This document shows positions 53,791 to 62,535 of a DNA stretch of 64,000 nucleotides, piece by piece (position 1 is the stretch's first letter; every line of letters starts with the position of its first letter). The DNA lies in the NCBI GenBank assembly GCA_003602285.1, contig QZVU01000009.1, positions 1-64,000 on the forward strand. The letters are read 5' to 3'. Under the pieces are notes generated by a model. That model saw nothing but the letters and a program-made list of their open reading frames with translations. It made no database searches and was not told where the DNA came from. Made by a program: the position numbers and the translations under genes. This stretch comes from Arthrobacter frigidicola. GTDB lineage: Bacteria; Actinomycetota; Actinomycetes; Actinomycetales; Micrococcaceae.

Positions 53791-54788
53791 GCCTGGCCCC
53801 CGAAGGACGCCGCATGCTGCGCATCGAAGCGCGCAACGCCGAGACGCCCGTGGAGCGCAAGCCGGACTGGATGAAGGCCAAGGTCAATATCGGCCCCGAG
53901 TTCGTCTCCATGAAGAACCTTGTTAAGAAGGAAGGCCTTCACACGGTCTGTGAAGAGGCCGGCTGCCCCAATATCTTCGAATGCTGGGAGGACCGCGAGG
54001 CGACCTTCCTCATCGGCGGATCCGAATGCACCCGCCGCTGCGACTTCTGCCAGATCGACACCGGCAAGCCCCAGCCCCTGGACCGCAGCGAGCCCTTCAA
54101 GGTGGCCCAGTCGGTTCAATCGATGAACCTCCGCTACGCCACGGTGACCGGCGTCGCCCGCGACGACCTGCCCGACGAGGGGGTCTGGCTCTACGCCGAG
54201 ACGATCCGCCAGATCCACAGCATGAACCCCGGCACCGGCGTCGAAATCCTCATCCCCGACTTTTCCGGGCGGCCCGAACATATCGCGGCCATCTGTGACG
54301 CGGTTCCCGAGGTGTTCGCGCACAACGTCGAAACCGTCCCGCGCATCTTCAAGCGGATCCGGCCAGCCTTCCGGTACGAGCGGTCCCTCGATGTGATCTC
54401 CCAGGGCCGGGCGCGCGGCATGGTCACCAAGTCAAACCTGATCCTCGGGATGGGCGAGACGCGGGAGGAAATCTCCGAAGCGCTCCGCGACCTTCACTCC
54501 GCCGGGTGCGACCTGATCACCATCACCCAGTACCTCCGGCCGAGTGAACGGCACCTGCCGGTGGACCGGTGGGTCAAGCCCGGCGAGTTCGTCGAACTCC
54601 GCGAGGAAGCCGAGGAGATCGGGTTCCTCGGGGTCATGAGCGGGCCGCTGGTGCGCTCCTCCTACCGGGCCGGCCGGCTGTGGGCGCGTGCCATGCGGCG
54701 GAAGGGACTCGAGCTCCCGCTGGAGCTTGCACACCTCGACGACTCCGGCCCCTCACTCCGGGAAGCCTCCGATCTGAAGGCCGGTTAA
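53787..54788 (+). CDS. lipA: Lipoyl synthase
   Basis: A 333-residue radical SAM enzyme that inserts two sulfurs into octanoyl-E2. The auxiliary cluster ligands are Cys55, Cys60 and Cys66 in [14 protein letters not shown], with the serine of the RSSYRAG motif near the C-terminus. The radical SAM cluster ligands are Cys81, Cys85 and Cys88 in [11 protein letters not shown] start overlaps the lipB stop. The auxiliary cluster is consumed in each turnover. The DUF4191 gene follows after about 90 bp, an order common in Actinobacteria. Confidence 0.97.
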   Translation: MSLAPEGRRMLRIEARNAETPVERKPDWMKAKVNIGPEFVSMKNLVKKEGLHTVCEEAGCPNIFECWEDREATFLIGGSECTRRCDFCQIDTGKPQPLDRSEPFKVAQSVQSMNLRYATVTGVARDDLPDEGVWLYAETIRQIHSMNPGTGVEILIPDFSGRPEHIAAICDAVPEVFAHNVETVPRIFKRIRPAFRYERSLDVISQGRARGMVTKSNLILGMGETREEISEALRDLHSAGCDLITITQYLRPSERHLPVDRWVKPGEFVELREEAEEIGFLGVMSGPLVRSSYRAGRLWARAMRRKGLELPLELAHLDDSGPSLREASDLKAG

Positions 54789-54877
54789 CGGCCCGCAGGC
54801 ACCTCAGCACTTCCGGCCTCAATCGGCCGCTTCGGCGCGGCCTGAGCGCGGCTGCCATCACGTAGAATTGAGCCACT

Positions 54878-55630
54878 ATGTCGCACAGCATCAATCCTGA
54901 GGGATCCCCCGCGCCCAAACGGCGCCTTTTCTCCCGCAAGCCCAAGGCTGCCAAGCCGGCGAAAAAGACCGGCAGGACCAAGCAGATCCTCGAAGTCTTC
55001 AAGATGACGAGGCGCAACGACCCGAACGTGGTCTGGCTGATGCTCCTTGCCTTCCTGGGCATCATTGCTGTGGGGCTGATCATCGGGCTGCTCATCCAGA
55101 ACGTCGTGACGCTGATGCTGATATCGGTGCCGCTGGCCTTCCTGGCCGCAGTGTTCATCCTGTCGCGCCGCGCCGAACGGGCGGCCTTCTCGCAGATCGA
55201 GGGCAAGCCGGGCGCCGCCGGAGCCGCGCTGAGCGTGCTGCGCAGGGGATGGATCCTTGAAGAGCAGCCCGTAGCCATGAACCCGCGCTCCCAGGACGCC
55301 GTGTTCCGCGCCATCGGCCGCCCCGGCATCGTACTCGTCACCGAAGGCCCGTCCGGGCGCGTGAAGCGCCTCGTCGACGACGAGCGCCGGAAGATGGCCC
55401 GCATCGTGCCGAACGTGCCCGTCCACGTGATTCAGGCCGGCCGCGGCGAGGGCCAGGTGCCCCTGGCGAAGGTGGCCAAGACCGCCCAGAAGCTCAAGAA
55501 GTCCCTCACCAAGCAGGAGGTCCACGCCGTCGACAAGCGGCTGCGCGCACTCGGCACCCGCCTGCCGATCCCCAAGGGCGTCGATCCGTACAAGGCCCGC
55601 CCGGACCGCAAGGCCATGAAGGGCCGCTAG
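54878..55630 (+). CDS. DUF4191 family membrane protein
   Basis: A 250-residue protein with a basic N-terminus (PKRRLFSRKPKAAKPAKKTG), two adjacent membrane helices at about 50-95 and a basic cytoplasmic domain. That domain has QPVAMNPRSQDAVFRAIGRP, IVLVTEGPSGRVKRLVDDER and RLPIPKGVDPYKARPDRKAM. The family is confined to Actinobacteria and has no known function; it nearly always follows lipA. The lysine-rich C-terminal part may bind nucleic acid or phospholipid head groups, but this is a guess. It ends in a hairpin terminator. Confidence 0.9.
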   Translation: MSHSINPEGSPAPKRRLFSRKPKAAKPAKKTGRTKQILEVFKMTRRNDPNVVWLMLLAFLGIIAVGLIIGLLIQNVVTLMLISVPLAFLAAVFILSRRAERAAFSQIEGKPGAAGAALSVLRRGWILEEQPVAMNPRSQDAVFRAIGRPGIVLVTEGPSGRVKRLVDDERRKMARIVPNVPVHVIQAGRGEGQVPLAKVAKTAQKLKKSLTKQEVHAVDKRLRALGTRLPIPKGVDPYKARPDRKAMKGR

Positions 55631-55644
55631 GCCTGCAGACTCCT

Positions 55645-55687
55645 CTGTGGCAGGAAGCTCCCGGTGTTCCGGGGTTTCCTGCCACAG
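55645..55687. terminator. Hairpin after the DUF4191 gene
   Basis: CTGTGGCAGGAA and TTCCTGCCACAG form a perfect 12-bp stem 15 bp after the stop; a CCGG-rich loop may add inner pairs. It is followed by TTCTTT. Confidence 0.8.
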
Positions 55688-55689
55688 TT

Positions 55690-55775
55690 CTTTAAGGACC
55701 AGTTCGCTAAGGACCAGCGCGTTGAGGGACAGCGCGTTGAGGGACAGCGCGTTGAGGGACAGTGCGTTGGGGACC
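55690..55775. repeat. 15-bp tandem repeats between the DUF4191 and RDD genes
   Basis: At least four units of 15 bp with the consensus AGCGCGTTGAGGGAC, with diverged units TTCGCTAAGGACC before and TGCGTTGGGGACC after. The period keeps a reading frame on both strands, giving the pentapeptides SALRD and NALSL, but neither frame has a start, ribosome site or family support. It is treated as a noncoding minisatellite. Confidence 0.8.
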
Positions 55776-55836
55776 GGTGCCGCGGGCCTGGGCGCCAAAG
55801 GACTGGGCACCGAGGGTCGGGCCTCCGGAGGCCGGA

Positions 55837-56274
55837 CTAGATCCGGACGAGGACGGTGCCGCGGGCCCGATCGTGGAGGCCGCGCTGGTCGGGGTCGAAG
55901 ATGAGTGCGGGGATCACCAGGCAGATCAGCACGGAGCGGATGGCGGCGGTCAGGAACCCCGCCGGACGCCCGTCGAGGGTCTGCACCTGCATCCTCAGGA
56001 CCCGGTGGCCGATGCTGTAGCCGAAGAAGCCGACAAAGAGGATCTGTTCCAGCAGGAACAGGTACGTCGTGGCGAACCCGTCCCAGCCGAAGAAGGCCTG
56101 CGAGATGAGGGTGCACAGCGTCCAGTCGATCAACAGCGCCACCACCCGCGGCCCAACCCGCGCGATGGAACCGGGGCCGCTCTTCGGACGTCCCAGTCGC
56201 TGTCCGGGCCAGTCCTGCGCTCCGGAGGGAGGAGGTCCGTTGAGCCAGGATCCGACGTCGTTTCGATTCACCAC
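55837..56274 (-). CDS. RDD family membrane protein
   Basis: A 145-residue protein with three to four hydrophobic segments. The RDD core is RVGPRVVALLIDWTLCTLI with the arginine and aspartate that name the family, followed by IGHRVLRMQVQTLDGRPAGF and a second Asp in ALIFDPDQRGLHDRARGTVL. RDD proteins have been tied to ion transport or to modifying membrane proteins; the role here is unknown. Start is the first of two adjacent GTGs. It is divergent from glnA, a conserved pairing in Actinobacteria. Confidence 0.9.
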   Translation of the reverse strand: MVNRNDVGSWLNGPPPSGAQDWPGQRLGRPKSGPGSIARVGPRVVALLIDWTLCTLISQAFFGWDGFATTYLFLLEQILFVGFFGYSIGHRVLRMQVQTLDGRPAGFLTAAIRSVLICLVIPALIFDPDQRGLHDRARGTVLVRI

Positions 56275-56402
56275 AGTCCCAGTTTACCGGCGGACGCCCG
56301 CCGGTTTTTCGCGCCCGGCGGGGGCCGCCGCCTTGTCGGACGACACCGGCACGGCCCGTCGGTCCCCCGCAGGCACGCTAGGCTGAAAGCACTGCCCATT
56401 AA

Positions 56403-56440
56403 GTAACGTGCCGGAAACAATGGTGACACCCGAGGGAAAC
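56403..56440 (+). promoter_or_regulatory. GlnR-type binding site upstream of glnA
   Basis: GTAAC-N6-GAAAC (56403-56418) is followed after 6 bp by GACAC, then N6 and a second GAAAC (56436-56440). This reproduces the GlnR layout gTnAC-n6-GaAAC repeated with 22-bp spacing; only the third element has one mismatch. It lies about 127-164 bp before the glnA ATG. GlnR controls nitrogen assimilation genes in many Actinobacteria, so nitrogen-dependent control is expected. Confidence 0.75.
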
Positions 56441-56566
56441 TGCGCGCTTCTACAGTTGTAACTTGTCGGCTGCAGCAAGGCACTGCCCGTGTGTCCGCTT
56501 TCTGTTGACGCGGACACCCGATGACGCCGGGCCGTTACCCAAGCTATGCGTAAGGAGCATCAATCC

Positions 56567-57991
56567 ATGTTCAAGAATGCGGACGAAGTCCTCAAGTACA
56601 TTGCTGACGAAGGGGTGAAGTTCGTCGATGTCCGGTTTACCGACCTGCCCGGAGTGCAGCAGCACTTCAATGTGCCGGCGAAATCGGTGGACGCCGACTT
56701 CTTCATCCACGGCCAGCTGTTCGACGGCTCGTCCATCCGCGGCTTCCAGGGCATCGCGGAATCGGACATGCAGCTGATCCCCGACGTCACCACCGCCTTC
56801 ATCGACCCGTTCCGGGTCGAAAAGACGCTGGCCCTGAACTTCTCGATCGTGAACCCCCGCACGGGTGACCCGTACCACCGCGACCCGCGCGGCGTCGCCG
56901 AGCGCGCCGAGGCCTACCTCGCCTCCACCGGCATCGCCGACACTGCGTTTTTCGCTCCCGAGGCCGAGTTCTTCATCTTCGACAACGTCCAGTACGAATC
57001 TTCCCCGCAGGGAAGCTTCTACAAGGTCGACTCCATCGAGGCCCCGTGGAACAGCGGCCGCGAGGAAGTCGGGGGGAACCTCGGCAACAAGACCCCGTTC
57101 AAGGGCGGCTACTTCCCCGTCTCCCCCGTCGACAAGCAGGCCGATCTCCGCGACGCCATCTGCGTCGAGCTGGACCGGGCCGGCCTTGAGGTCGAGCGGT
57201 CCCACCACGAGGTCGGCGGCGCCGGCCAGGCGGAGATCAACTACAAGTTCACGACGATGACCCACGCCGCAGACGACCTGCAGAAGTTCAAGTACATCGT
57301 GAAGAACGTGGCCAACGCCTGGGGCAAGTCGGCGACCTTCATGCCCAAGCCGGTCTTCAACGACAACGGCTCGGGCATGCACTGCCACCAGTCGCTGTGG
57401 AACGGCAGTGAGCCGCTGTTCTACGACGAGCGCGGCTACGCGGGACTGTCCGACACCGCCCGCTGGTACATCGGCGGCCTGCTCAAGCACGCCTCCGCCG
57501 TCCTGGCGTTCACCAACCCGACGGTGAACTCCTACCGCCGCCTGGTGAAGGGCTTCGAGGCCCCGGTCAACATGGTGTACTCGCAGGGCAACCGCTCGGC
57601 CGGCATCCGGATCCCCATCACGGGCTCCAACCCCAAGGCCAAGCGCATCGAGTTCCGCGCGCCGGACCCCTCGTCCAACCCCTACCTGGCATTTGCGGCA
57701 CAGCTGATGGCGGGCCTCGACGGGATCAAGAACCGGATCGAACCGGCCGACCCCATCGACAAGGACCTCTACGAGCTGCCCGCCGAGGAAGCCAAGGACA
57801 TCCAGAAGGCCCCCGGCTCCCTCGAGGAGGCGCTGCTCGCCCTCGAGGCGGACAACGAGTTCCTGCAGGCCGGCGGGGTCTTCACCCAGGACCTCATCGA
57901 GACCTGGATCGCCTACAAGCGCGAGGTGGAGATCTTCCCGCTGTCGCTGCGCCCGAACCCCTACGAGTTCGAGCTCTACTACGGCGTCTAG
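56567..57991 (+). CDS. glnA: Glutamine synthetase type I
   Basis: A 474-residue subunit of the dodecamer that makes glutamine from glutamate, ammonia and ATP. The beta-grasp N-terminus is [20 protein letters not shown]. The catalytic core has [25 protein letters not shown] and the [10 protein letters not shown] and [20 protein letters not shown] segments. The adenylylation site is Tyr402 in [10 protein letters not shown], so it is an alpha- or beta-type enzyme switched off by GlnE. The start after TAAGGAG is MFKNADEV at 56567. A GlnR-type box precedes it and a hairpin terminator follows. glnE is at the end of the window. Confidence 0.97.
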   Translation: MFKNADEVLKYIADEGVKFVDVRFTDLPGVQQHFNVPAKSVDADFFIHGQLFDGSSIRGFQGIAESDMQLIPDVTTAFIDPFRVEKTLALNFSIVNPRTGDPYHRDPRGVAERAEAYLASTGIADTAFFAPEAEFFIFDNVQYESSPQGSFYKVDSIEAPWNSGREEVGGNLGNKTPFKGGYFPVSPVDKQADLRDAICVELDRAGLEVERSHHEVGGAGQAEINYKFTTMTHAADDLQKFKYIVKNVANAWGKSATFMPKPVFNDNGSGMHCHQSLWNGSEPLFYDERGYAGLSDTARWYIGGLLKHASAVLAFTNPTVNSYRRLVKGFEAPVNMVYSQGNRSAGIRIPITGSNPKAKRIEFRAPDPSSNPYLAFAAQLMAGLDGIKNRIEPADPIDKDLYELPAEEAKDIQKAPGSLEEALLALEADNEFLQAGGVFTQDLIETWIAYKREVEIFPLSLRPNPYEFELYYGV

Positions 57992-58072
57992 CCCGGCCCC
58001 AGGGGCGCCGCGGGTGTTCACCCGCACACCGCCCCGACGGCTCGGCACCAGCGCCTGACGTTAGCGCCACGC

Positions 58073-58105
58073 AGGCCCCTCCACCCATTCCGGGAGGAGG
58101 GGCCT
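58073..58105. terminator. Hairpin terminator after glnA
   Basis: AGGCCCCTCC and GGAGGGGCCT form a perfect 10-bp stem followed by TTTC, 82 bp after the glnA stop. Confidence 0.85.
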
Positions 58106-58133
58106 TTCGCGTCCGCCGCGTTTCCCGCCGAAA

Positions 58134-58180
58134 CTGCACCTCACCACGCTTCGCCGCGTGCAGAACGTGGTGAGCTGCAG
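58134..58180. repeat. Second hairpin downstream of glnA
   Basis: CTGCACCTCACCACG and CGTGGTGAGCTGCAG are 15-bp arms with one mismatch and a 17-bp loop. It lies between the glnA terminator and the small gene at 58268. It could be a further terminator or a structured leader of that small gene. Confidence 0.6.
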
Positions 58181-58267
58181 TCTCGACGGGACGCGAGGGC
58201 TGCTCGGAGGGATCGACCGGATCGGTTTGGACCTGTTCAAACTTCCGGTTCGGCGCGACAATCGACC

Positions 58268-58477
58268 ATGGAGAAAACTTACGAGGTCGAAGTTGAGCTG
58301 GATGCCGGCGCACATGTTGAGGACAGCAAGGTCCTCGCGGTGGGGGCGGCGCAGATCCAGACCCTCGCCGCTGCCGACGGCCACTCCTTGACCGACCAGG
58401 AGGTCCTTCAGGGCCTCCACGTGGAGCGGGTCACCGACAGCAACAAGTGCAGGGTTTCGAAAACCATCCAGATCTGA
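58268..58477 (+). CDS. Small protein of unknown function
   Basis: A 69-residue protein I do not recognise. It reads like a compact alpha/beta domain: an acidic strand MEKTYEVEVELDAGAHVEDS, alanine-rich AVGAAQIQTLAAADG, a helix SLTDQEVLQGLHVERV and a final strand CRVSKTIQI. No signal peptide or membrane segment is seen. There is no good ribosome binding site; the transcript could be leaderless or translated weakly. Codon use looks coding and the acidic pattern is unlike random GC-rich frames. It sits alone after glnA in a spacer-rich region. Confidence 0.55.
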   Translation: MEKTYEVEVELDAGAHVEDSKVLAVGAAQIQTLAAADGHSLTDQEVLQGLHVERVTDSNKCRVSKTIQI

Positions 58478-59076
58478 CTCCTTACCCCCGCCTCTGACTC
58501 TGTCCCCCGCCGCAACCCTGGTCGGTCCACAGGGTAGACGGCGCAGCGGGCCGGACCCCTCTGACTGCCGGGAGCGAGCCCCGCACCGGGCACGGACGCA
58601 CATGCGCGCAGGGCACAGGCGTGCGGCGGCACCGGACGATGGCGCTGGCGTGCGGCAGCACGAGCACGACGGCGCTGGCGTGCTGCGGCACCAGCACGAT
58701 GATGCACGCGTGTGGCGTCTGGCGGCACATGCCACCGGGACGCGCCGGTACTAAATGACACGGCTGAATGACGTGGCTGAATGACACGGCCCGGCGGACG
58801 CACCTCCACAGCGCCACGGGCGCCCGGACGGGCCGGGATCGAGGCGGCTCCGCGACGCGAAGATCCAGCGCTGCAGCCGCGCCCTGACACAGCGCGGCCG
58901 GGACCGCCACCGAAAACTAGGGCACCACCGCCCGGTCCGCCGATGGAAAAATGGACCAATGCCGGTCGGCCGGACAGTGGATGTGCCGGTGTTACCGAAT
59001 TGGGGAAAATCCTCAGCCCCCTTAGAATTTCCCGAGCGCCGAAAACGAACAGTTCGACGGATCGAGGTGTCGAAAA
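58478..59076. repeat. Spacer with imperfect repeats before the acyltransferase gene
   Basis: This 599-bp spacer has no supported gene. From about 58620 to 58715 it has two to three imperfect units of about 33 bp containing GGCGCTGGCGTGC and GCAGCACGAGCAC or GCACCAGCACGA. At 58753-58791 a 13-bp unit AATGACACGGCTG is repeated three times. The last 150 bp before 59077 have lower GC (GAATTGGGGAAAATCC) and probably hold the promoter of the acyltransferase gene. Confidence 0.6.
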
Positions 59077-61212
59077 ATGAGCAACGCCGTGCGCACCATG
59101 GCGCCCCCTCGCGGCGCCACTACGCCGGCCAAAGAGGTCCGCAGGGATGTGCAGGGCCTCCGGGCCATTGCAGTGCTGCTCGTGGTGATCGCCCACCTCT
59201 GGCCGGCATGGCTGCCCGGTGGATATGTCGGAGTCGACGTGTTTTTCGTCATCTCCGGCTTCCTGATGACCAAGCACCTGCTCTCGGAGCTGGGGCGCAC
59301 CGGCGGCGTCCGGCTTGGCGCCTTCTACCTCCGCCGCATTAAGCGGCTCCTGCCCGCTGCGCTCACGGTTGCGCTGGTTTCCCTGGCCGCCGCGTGGGTT
59401 TTCCTGCCCTTCCCGAGGTGGGCCTCCCTCGCCTGGGAGACCATCGCCGCCACCGTCTATATCGAAAACTGGGTCCTCGCGGACAAGTCCCTCGACTACT
59501 CGGCGGACAACGCCGCTCCGTCGACGGTGCAGCACTACTGGTCCCTGTCGGTCGAGGAACAGTTCTACCTCGTCTGGCCGCTGTTCCTGCTGGGGCTCTT
59601 CCTCCTCGCCGCCCGGTGGAGGCTCCCCTCCGTACGGGTGGTCCGCGGCGGCCTGGCCGCCGTCGGGGTGCTCTCCCTGATCGTCTGCATCCACCTGACC
59701 TACACCAGCCCCAGCGAAGCCTATTTCGTCACACAGACTCGAGTCTGGGAATTTGCCGCCGGTGGACTGGTGGCGACCGTCCTCACGCTCCCCCGCTCCC
59801 GCACCGGGGCAGGGCTGCTGATCAGCGGTGCCGCGCAGTGGGCCGGACTCGGCCTGATCCTCTTTGCGGCGGTCAGATTCAACGACGACACTCTCTTCCC
59901 CGGCGCCGCCGCGCTCGTGCCCGTGATGGGCACCCTGCTCGTCCTGGTGTCGGGTCCGCACTCCCCCGGATGGTCCCCGAATACGCTCCTGGCGGCACCG
60001 CCGGCCCAGTTCATCGGGGACATCTCCTACTCCCTCTACCTCTGGCACTGGCCGCTGATCGTCCTGGCTCCCAGCGTTCTAAACCGCGACCCTGCTCTCG
60101 GCGACCAGGTGCTGCTGCTCGCCGTCGCGGTGGCCCTGGCCGCGCTCACCAAGTCCCTGGTTGAAGATCCGGGGCGCTCGGTCCTGTTGGCCGGTGCTTC
60201 ATTCGGCCGGGTCCTCGGCGCAACGGCTGCCTCGATGGCCGTGGTCACCGTGGTGGCCGCTGCAATGATCGTCAGCGTCGACAGCGCCGAGCGGAACCAC
60301 AGCGCCGTCCTCAAGGATGCTTCGCGCAGCTCCTGCTTCGGCGCCGGCAGCCTCCAGCCCGACCGGCTCTGCCCGGAGCCCCTTGGGCCGCCCGCAACGG
60401 AGGTGGTGACCGCCGCCGAATCCTATGAGAAGTCCCCTTCCGAATGCGGGCGCGCCGCCGACCCCCTCTGGATCAAGAAGGCCAACCGGCTGATCGAATG
60501 CGACTTCGCGGGCGGTGCCGATCCGGCCGCCACCGTATGGCTGGTCGGTGATTCCCACGCCGAGCAGTGGCAGGCGGCGATCTTCGAACTTGCCCGGCAG
60601 AACCGCTGGATGGTCAAGAAGAGCGTCGTGGATGGCTGTCCGGTCGTCGACGTGCCCCGGGTGGCGTTCAAGGGCAAGCCGACCACCAGCGAGGCGTACC
60701 GGAAGAAGTGTCTAAAATGGAGCGGCGCCGTCTCCGAGCGGATCACCGCCGAGAAACCCGAACTCGTTTTTGTCTCCTCCTTCGGCGTGGTGGAGAAGAT
60801 CGACGACGGAAGCGGCCGCTCACAGCCCGAGCAGTACAGCGACGGATTCGCCCGTCGGGCCCTGCCCTGGGCCGAGGCAGGCAGCGAGGTATTCGTCCTG
60901 CGCGACACGCCCCTGACCCTCGACCGCACCACGACCGAGTGCCTGGCGCAGAACCCCACCGCCCCGCGCGCCTGTTCCAACGACGGCGCTGACGCCCTCC
61001 CCGCCGACCCCCTCGCCGAAGCCGCGAAGGCGGCGGGGTCGGACCGGATCAAGGTCCTTGACCTGTCGGACCAGTTCTGCCCGGACGGGCGGTGCTACGC
61101 CTCCATCGGCGGAGCGCATGTCTACTACGACGACAACCATGTGACCTCCACCTACATGCGCTCCCTCGCCCCGGCCCTGGCGGCGGACCTCAAGGCCAGC
61201 CGCGCCGGCTGA
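59077..61212 (+). CDS. OafA/YrhL-type acyltransferase with C-terminal SGNH domain
   Basis: A 711-residue integral membrane protein. The acyltransferase-3 domain (about 22-375) has VQGLRAIAVLLVVIAHLWPA with the catalytic His, GYVGVDVFFVISGFLMTKHL, RRIKRLLPAALTV and HYWSLSVEEQFYLVWPLFLL, in ten helices. After a last helix near 390-408 an outer SGNH esterase-like domain follows, with VWLVGDSHAEQWQAAIFEL near 490 and YYDDNHVTSTYM near the end supplying Ser and Asp-His. Such proteins O-acetylate surface polysaccharide, peptidoglycan or teichoic-type polymers. RBS GAGG lies before the ATG. The gene stands alone, without a polysaccharide cluster, between glnA and glnE. Confidence 0.93.
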   Translation: MSNAVRTMAPPRGATTPAKEVRRDVQGLRAIAVLLVVIAHLWPAWLPGGYVGVDVFFVISGFLMTKHLLSELGRTGGVRLGAFYLRRIKRLLPAALTVALVSLAAAWVFLPFPRWASLAWETIAATVYIENWVLADKSLDYSADNAAPSTVQHYWSLSVEEQFYLVWPLFLLGLFLLAARWRLPSVRVVRGGLAAVGVLSLIVCIHLTYTSPSEAYFVTQTRVWEFAAGGLVATVLTLPRSRTGAGLLISGAAQWAGLGLILFAAVRFNDDTLFPGAAALVPVMGTLLVLVSGPHSPGWSPNTLLAAPPAQFIGDISYSLYLWHWPLIVLAPSVLNRDPALGDQVLLLAVAVALAALTKSLVEDPGRSVLLAGASFGRVLGATAASMAVVTVVAAAMIVSVDSAERNHSAVLKDASRSSCFGAGSLQPDRLCPEPLGPPATEVVTAAESYEKSPSECGRAADPLWIKKANRLIECDFAGGADPAATVWLVGDSHAEQWQAAIFELARQNRWMVKKSVVDGCPVVDVPRVAFKGKPTTSEAYRKKCLKWSGAVSERITAEKPELVFVSSFGVVEKIDDGSGRSQPEQYSDGFARRALPWAEAGSEVFVLRDTPLTLDRTTTECLAQNPTAPRACSNDGADALPADPLAEAAKAAGSDRIKVLDLSDQFCPDGRCYASIGGAHVYYDDNHVTSTYMRSLAPALAADLKASRAG

Positions 61213-61275
61213 TACCTCCACGCAGGATCCGGCGGACAGGCCCAGCTGCCGGGAAGTAGTCCTGTGCCAGCACGA

Positions 61276-61315
61276 AAAGGCTGCCGCCCACCGGGAACGG
61301 TGGGCGGCAGCCTTT
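61276..61315. terminator. Bidirectional hairpin between the acyltransferase and Thr-rich genes
   Basis: A perfect 17-bp stem, AAAGGCTGCCGCCCACC and GGTGGGCGGCAGCCTTT, with a GGGAAC loop, between convergent stops. A-rich and T-rich ends let it serve both directions. Confidence 0.9.
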
Positions 61316-61332
61316 GGATGCCCTGAGCCGGA

Positions 61333-62535
61333 TTAGCAGCGGTTGCGCCGCTGTTCGGCCGTCGCGGGATTCTTGTAGCAGGTCTGGCCTGTGGTGCGGG
61401 TGTCGGTTTCGACGATCGGTGCACCCGGAGCCTCCGTCTCGACGACGAGAGGATCAATCTCCTCGCGGGTCACCGTGACGGTGGGCTCAGCGGGGATCGT
61501 CGCCGTCGTCACGTCCTCCCTGGTTTCACCGTCTTCGCTTGTGATTACCGGGGCGGCCGGTGAGCAGACCACATCCGATTCCGGCTCGCCGGGCCTGGTT
61601 CCGGTGGTGACGACCGGAGTACCCGCAACGTCCGCCGTGGTAATGACTGGATCACCATCGGCGGTGGAGGTCGTTACCACCGGCGTGCCGCTGGGGGTGG
61701 GTACGTCGGTACCGCGCGGGAAGTTGAACGTTGTCGTCGTCCTGGTGGTTAGGCGGGTCGTCGGCTGGGTGGTCGTCGCCGTGCGTTCGGTCTGCTGCGT
61801 CGTCGCCGTCGCGATCTGCGTCTGGAAGGTCGTGGTGGTACACGATTCACGCGGCTGCGTGGTGGTGAACACCTCGGTGACCGGCGTGGTCGTGGTGATA
61901 AGCGTCTCCCGAGGCTGCGTGGCGGTGGTGACCCGCTCCTGAGGGGTGGTCGTCGTGGTCACGATCGTGGTGGGTGTCGTCCTGGTGGTCAGGACGGCGC
62001 GGTCGCACTTCTCGACGGGCCTCGCGGACCGGTCGTCGTTGACCCTGCGGCAGTTGGTGGTGGTCGGCTGCTGGGTGGTCGTGGTGGTCCCGCGCTCGGT
62101 CCGGGTGGTGGATGTCGGGGTGCCTGCGACGACGACGTCCTCACTGGTGGCCTCACCGGCGTCACGCTCCTCTTCCGTGATAACCGGGGTGCCGGTGCGC
62201 TCGGTTTCGACGACGGTCGCGTCGCCGGCATCGCGTTCTTCGGTCGACACCTCGGGGTCGGCCTGGCGCACCGGCTGGGACGTGTCCACGGTGACCGAAT
62301 CGCCCACCGGGCGGTCCTCACTGAAGGTGGTCGTCGGGCTGCCGCTTGGAGCGTCGGGGCTGACGACCACCGTGGTGACGGTGCAGACCTGGTTGTTGCC
62401 GCTTCCGCTCAGCGTTCCGCCCAGCGCGGTGCAGTTGGCCTGCCGTTCGGCGGGCCCGGCCAGCCCCGGGGCGGCTGGTGCCAGTGCGACGACAAGTCCG
62501 AGCGTCGTCGCGGCTACCAATGAAGAAAAACGCAT
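61333..62535 (-). CDS. Secreted threonine-rich protein of unknown function
   Basis: A 400-residue protein I do not recognise. A clear signal peptide, MRFSSLVAATTLGLVVALAP ending at LAGPAE, is followed by a short cysteine-paired segment (NCTALGG and NQVCTVTTVVV). The remainder is mostly Thr, Val, Glu and Pro, with near-repeats such as GTPVVTTSTADGDPVITT, TEERDAGDATVVETERTGTP and TTRTTPTTIVTTTTTP. Eight cysteines are spaced through it, and the C-terminus is CYKNPATAEQRRNRC. No sortase signal or membrane anchor is seen. It looks like an extended, possibly glycosylated, extracellular or cell-wall-associated stalk. ATG at 62535; the longer frame to 62679 is not supported. The minus strand is coding because only it gives a signal peptide. 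Confidence 0.78.
   Translation of the reverse strand: MRFSSLVAATTLGLVVALAPAAPGLAGPAERQANCTALGGTLSGSGNNQVCTVTTVVVSPDAPSGSPTTTFSEDRPVGDSVTVDTSQPVRQADPEVSTEERDAGDATVVETERTGTPVITEEERDAGEATSEDVVVAGTPTSTTRTERGTTTTTQQPTTTNCRRVNDDRSARPVEKCDRAVLTTRTTPTTIVTTTTTPQERVTTATQPRETLITTTTPVTEVFTTTQPRESCTTTTFQTQIATATTQQTERTATTTQPTTRLTTRTTTTFNFPRGTDVPTPSGTPVVTTSTADGDPVITTADVAGTPVVTTGTRPGEPESDVVCSPAAPVITSEDGETREDVTTATIPAEPTVTVTREEIDPLVVETEAPGAPIVETDTRTTGQTCYKNPATAEQRRNRC

Noticed and set aside
55647-55904. Pentapeptide-repeat protein on the plus strand
   Set aside because: Only a few repeats, no ribosome site, and it begins within the DUF4191 terminator hairpin.
54785-56116. A 443-codon minus-strand frame including NALSL repeats
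   Set aside because: It overlaps DUF4191 and RDD genes; the repeats come from the 15-bp minisatellite and the rest is low-complexity shadow sequence.
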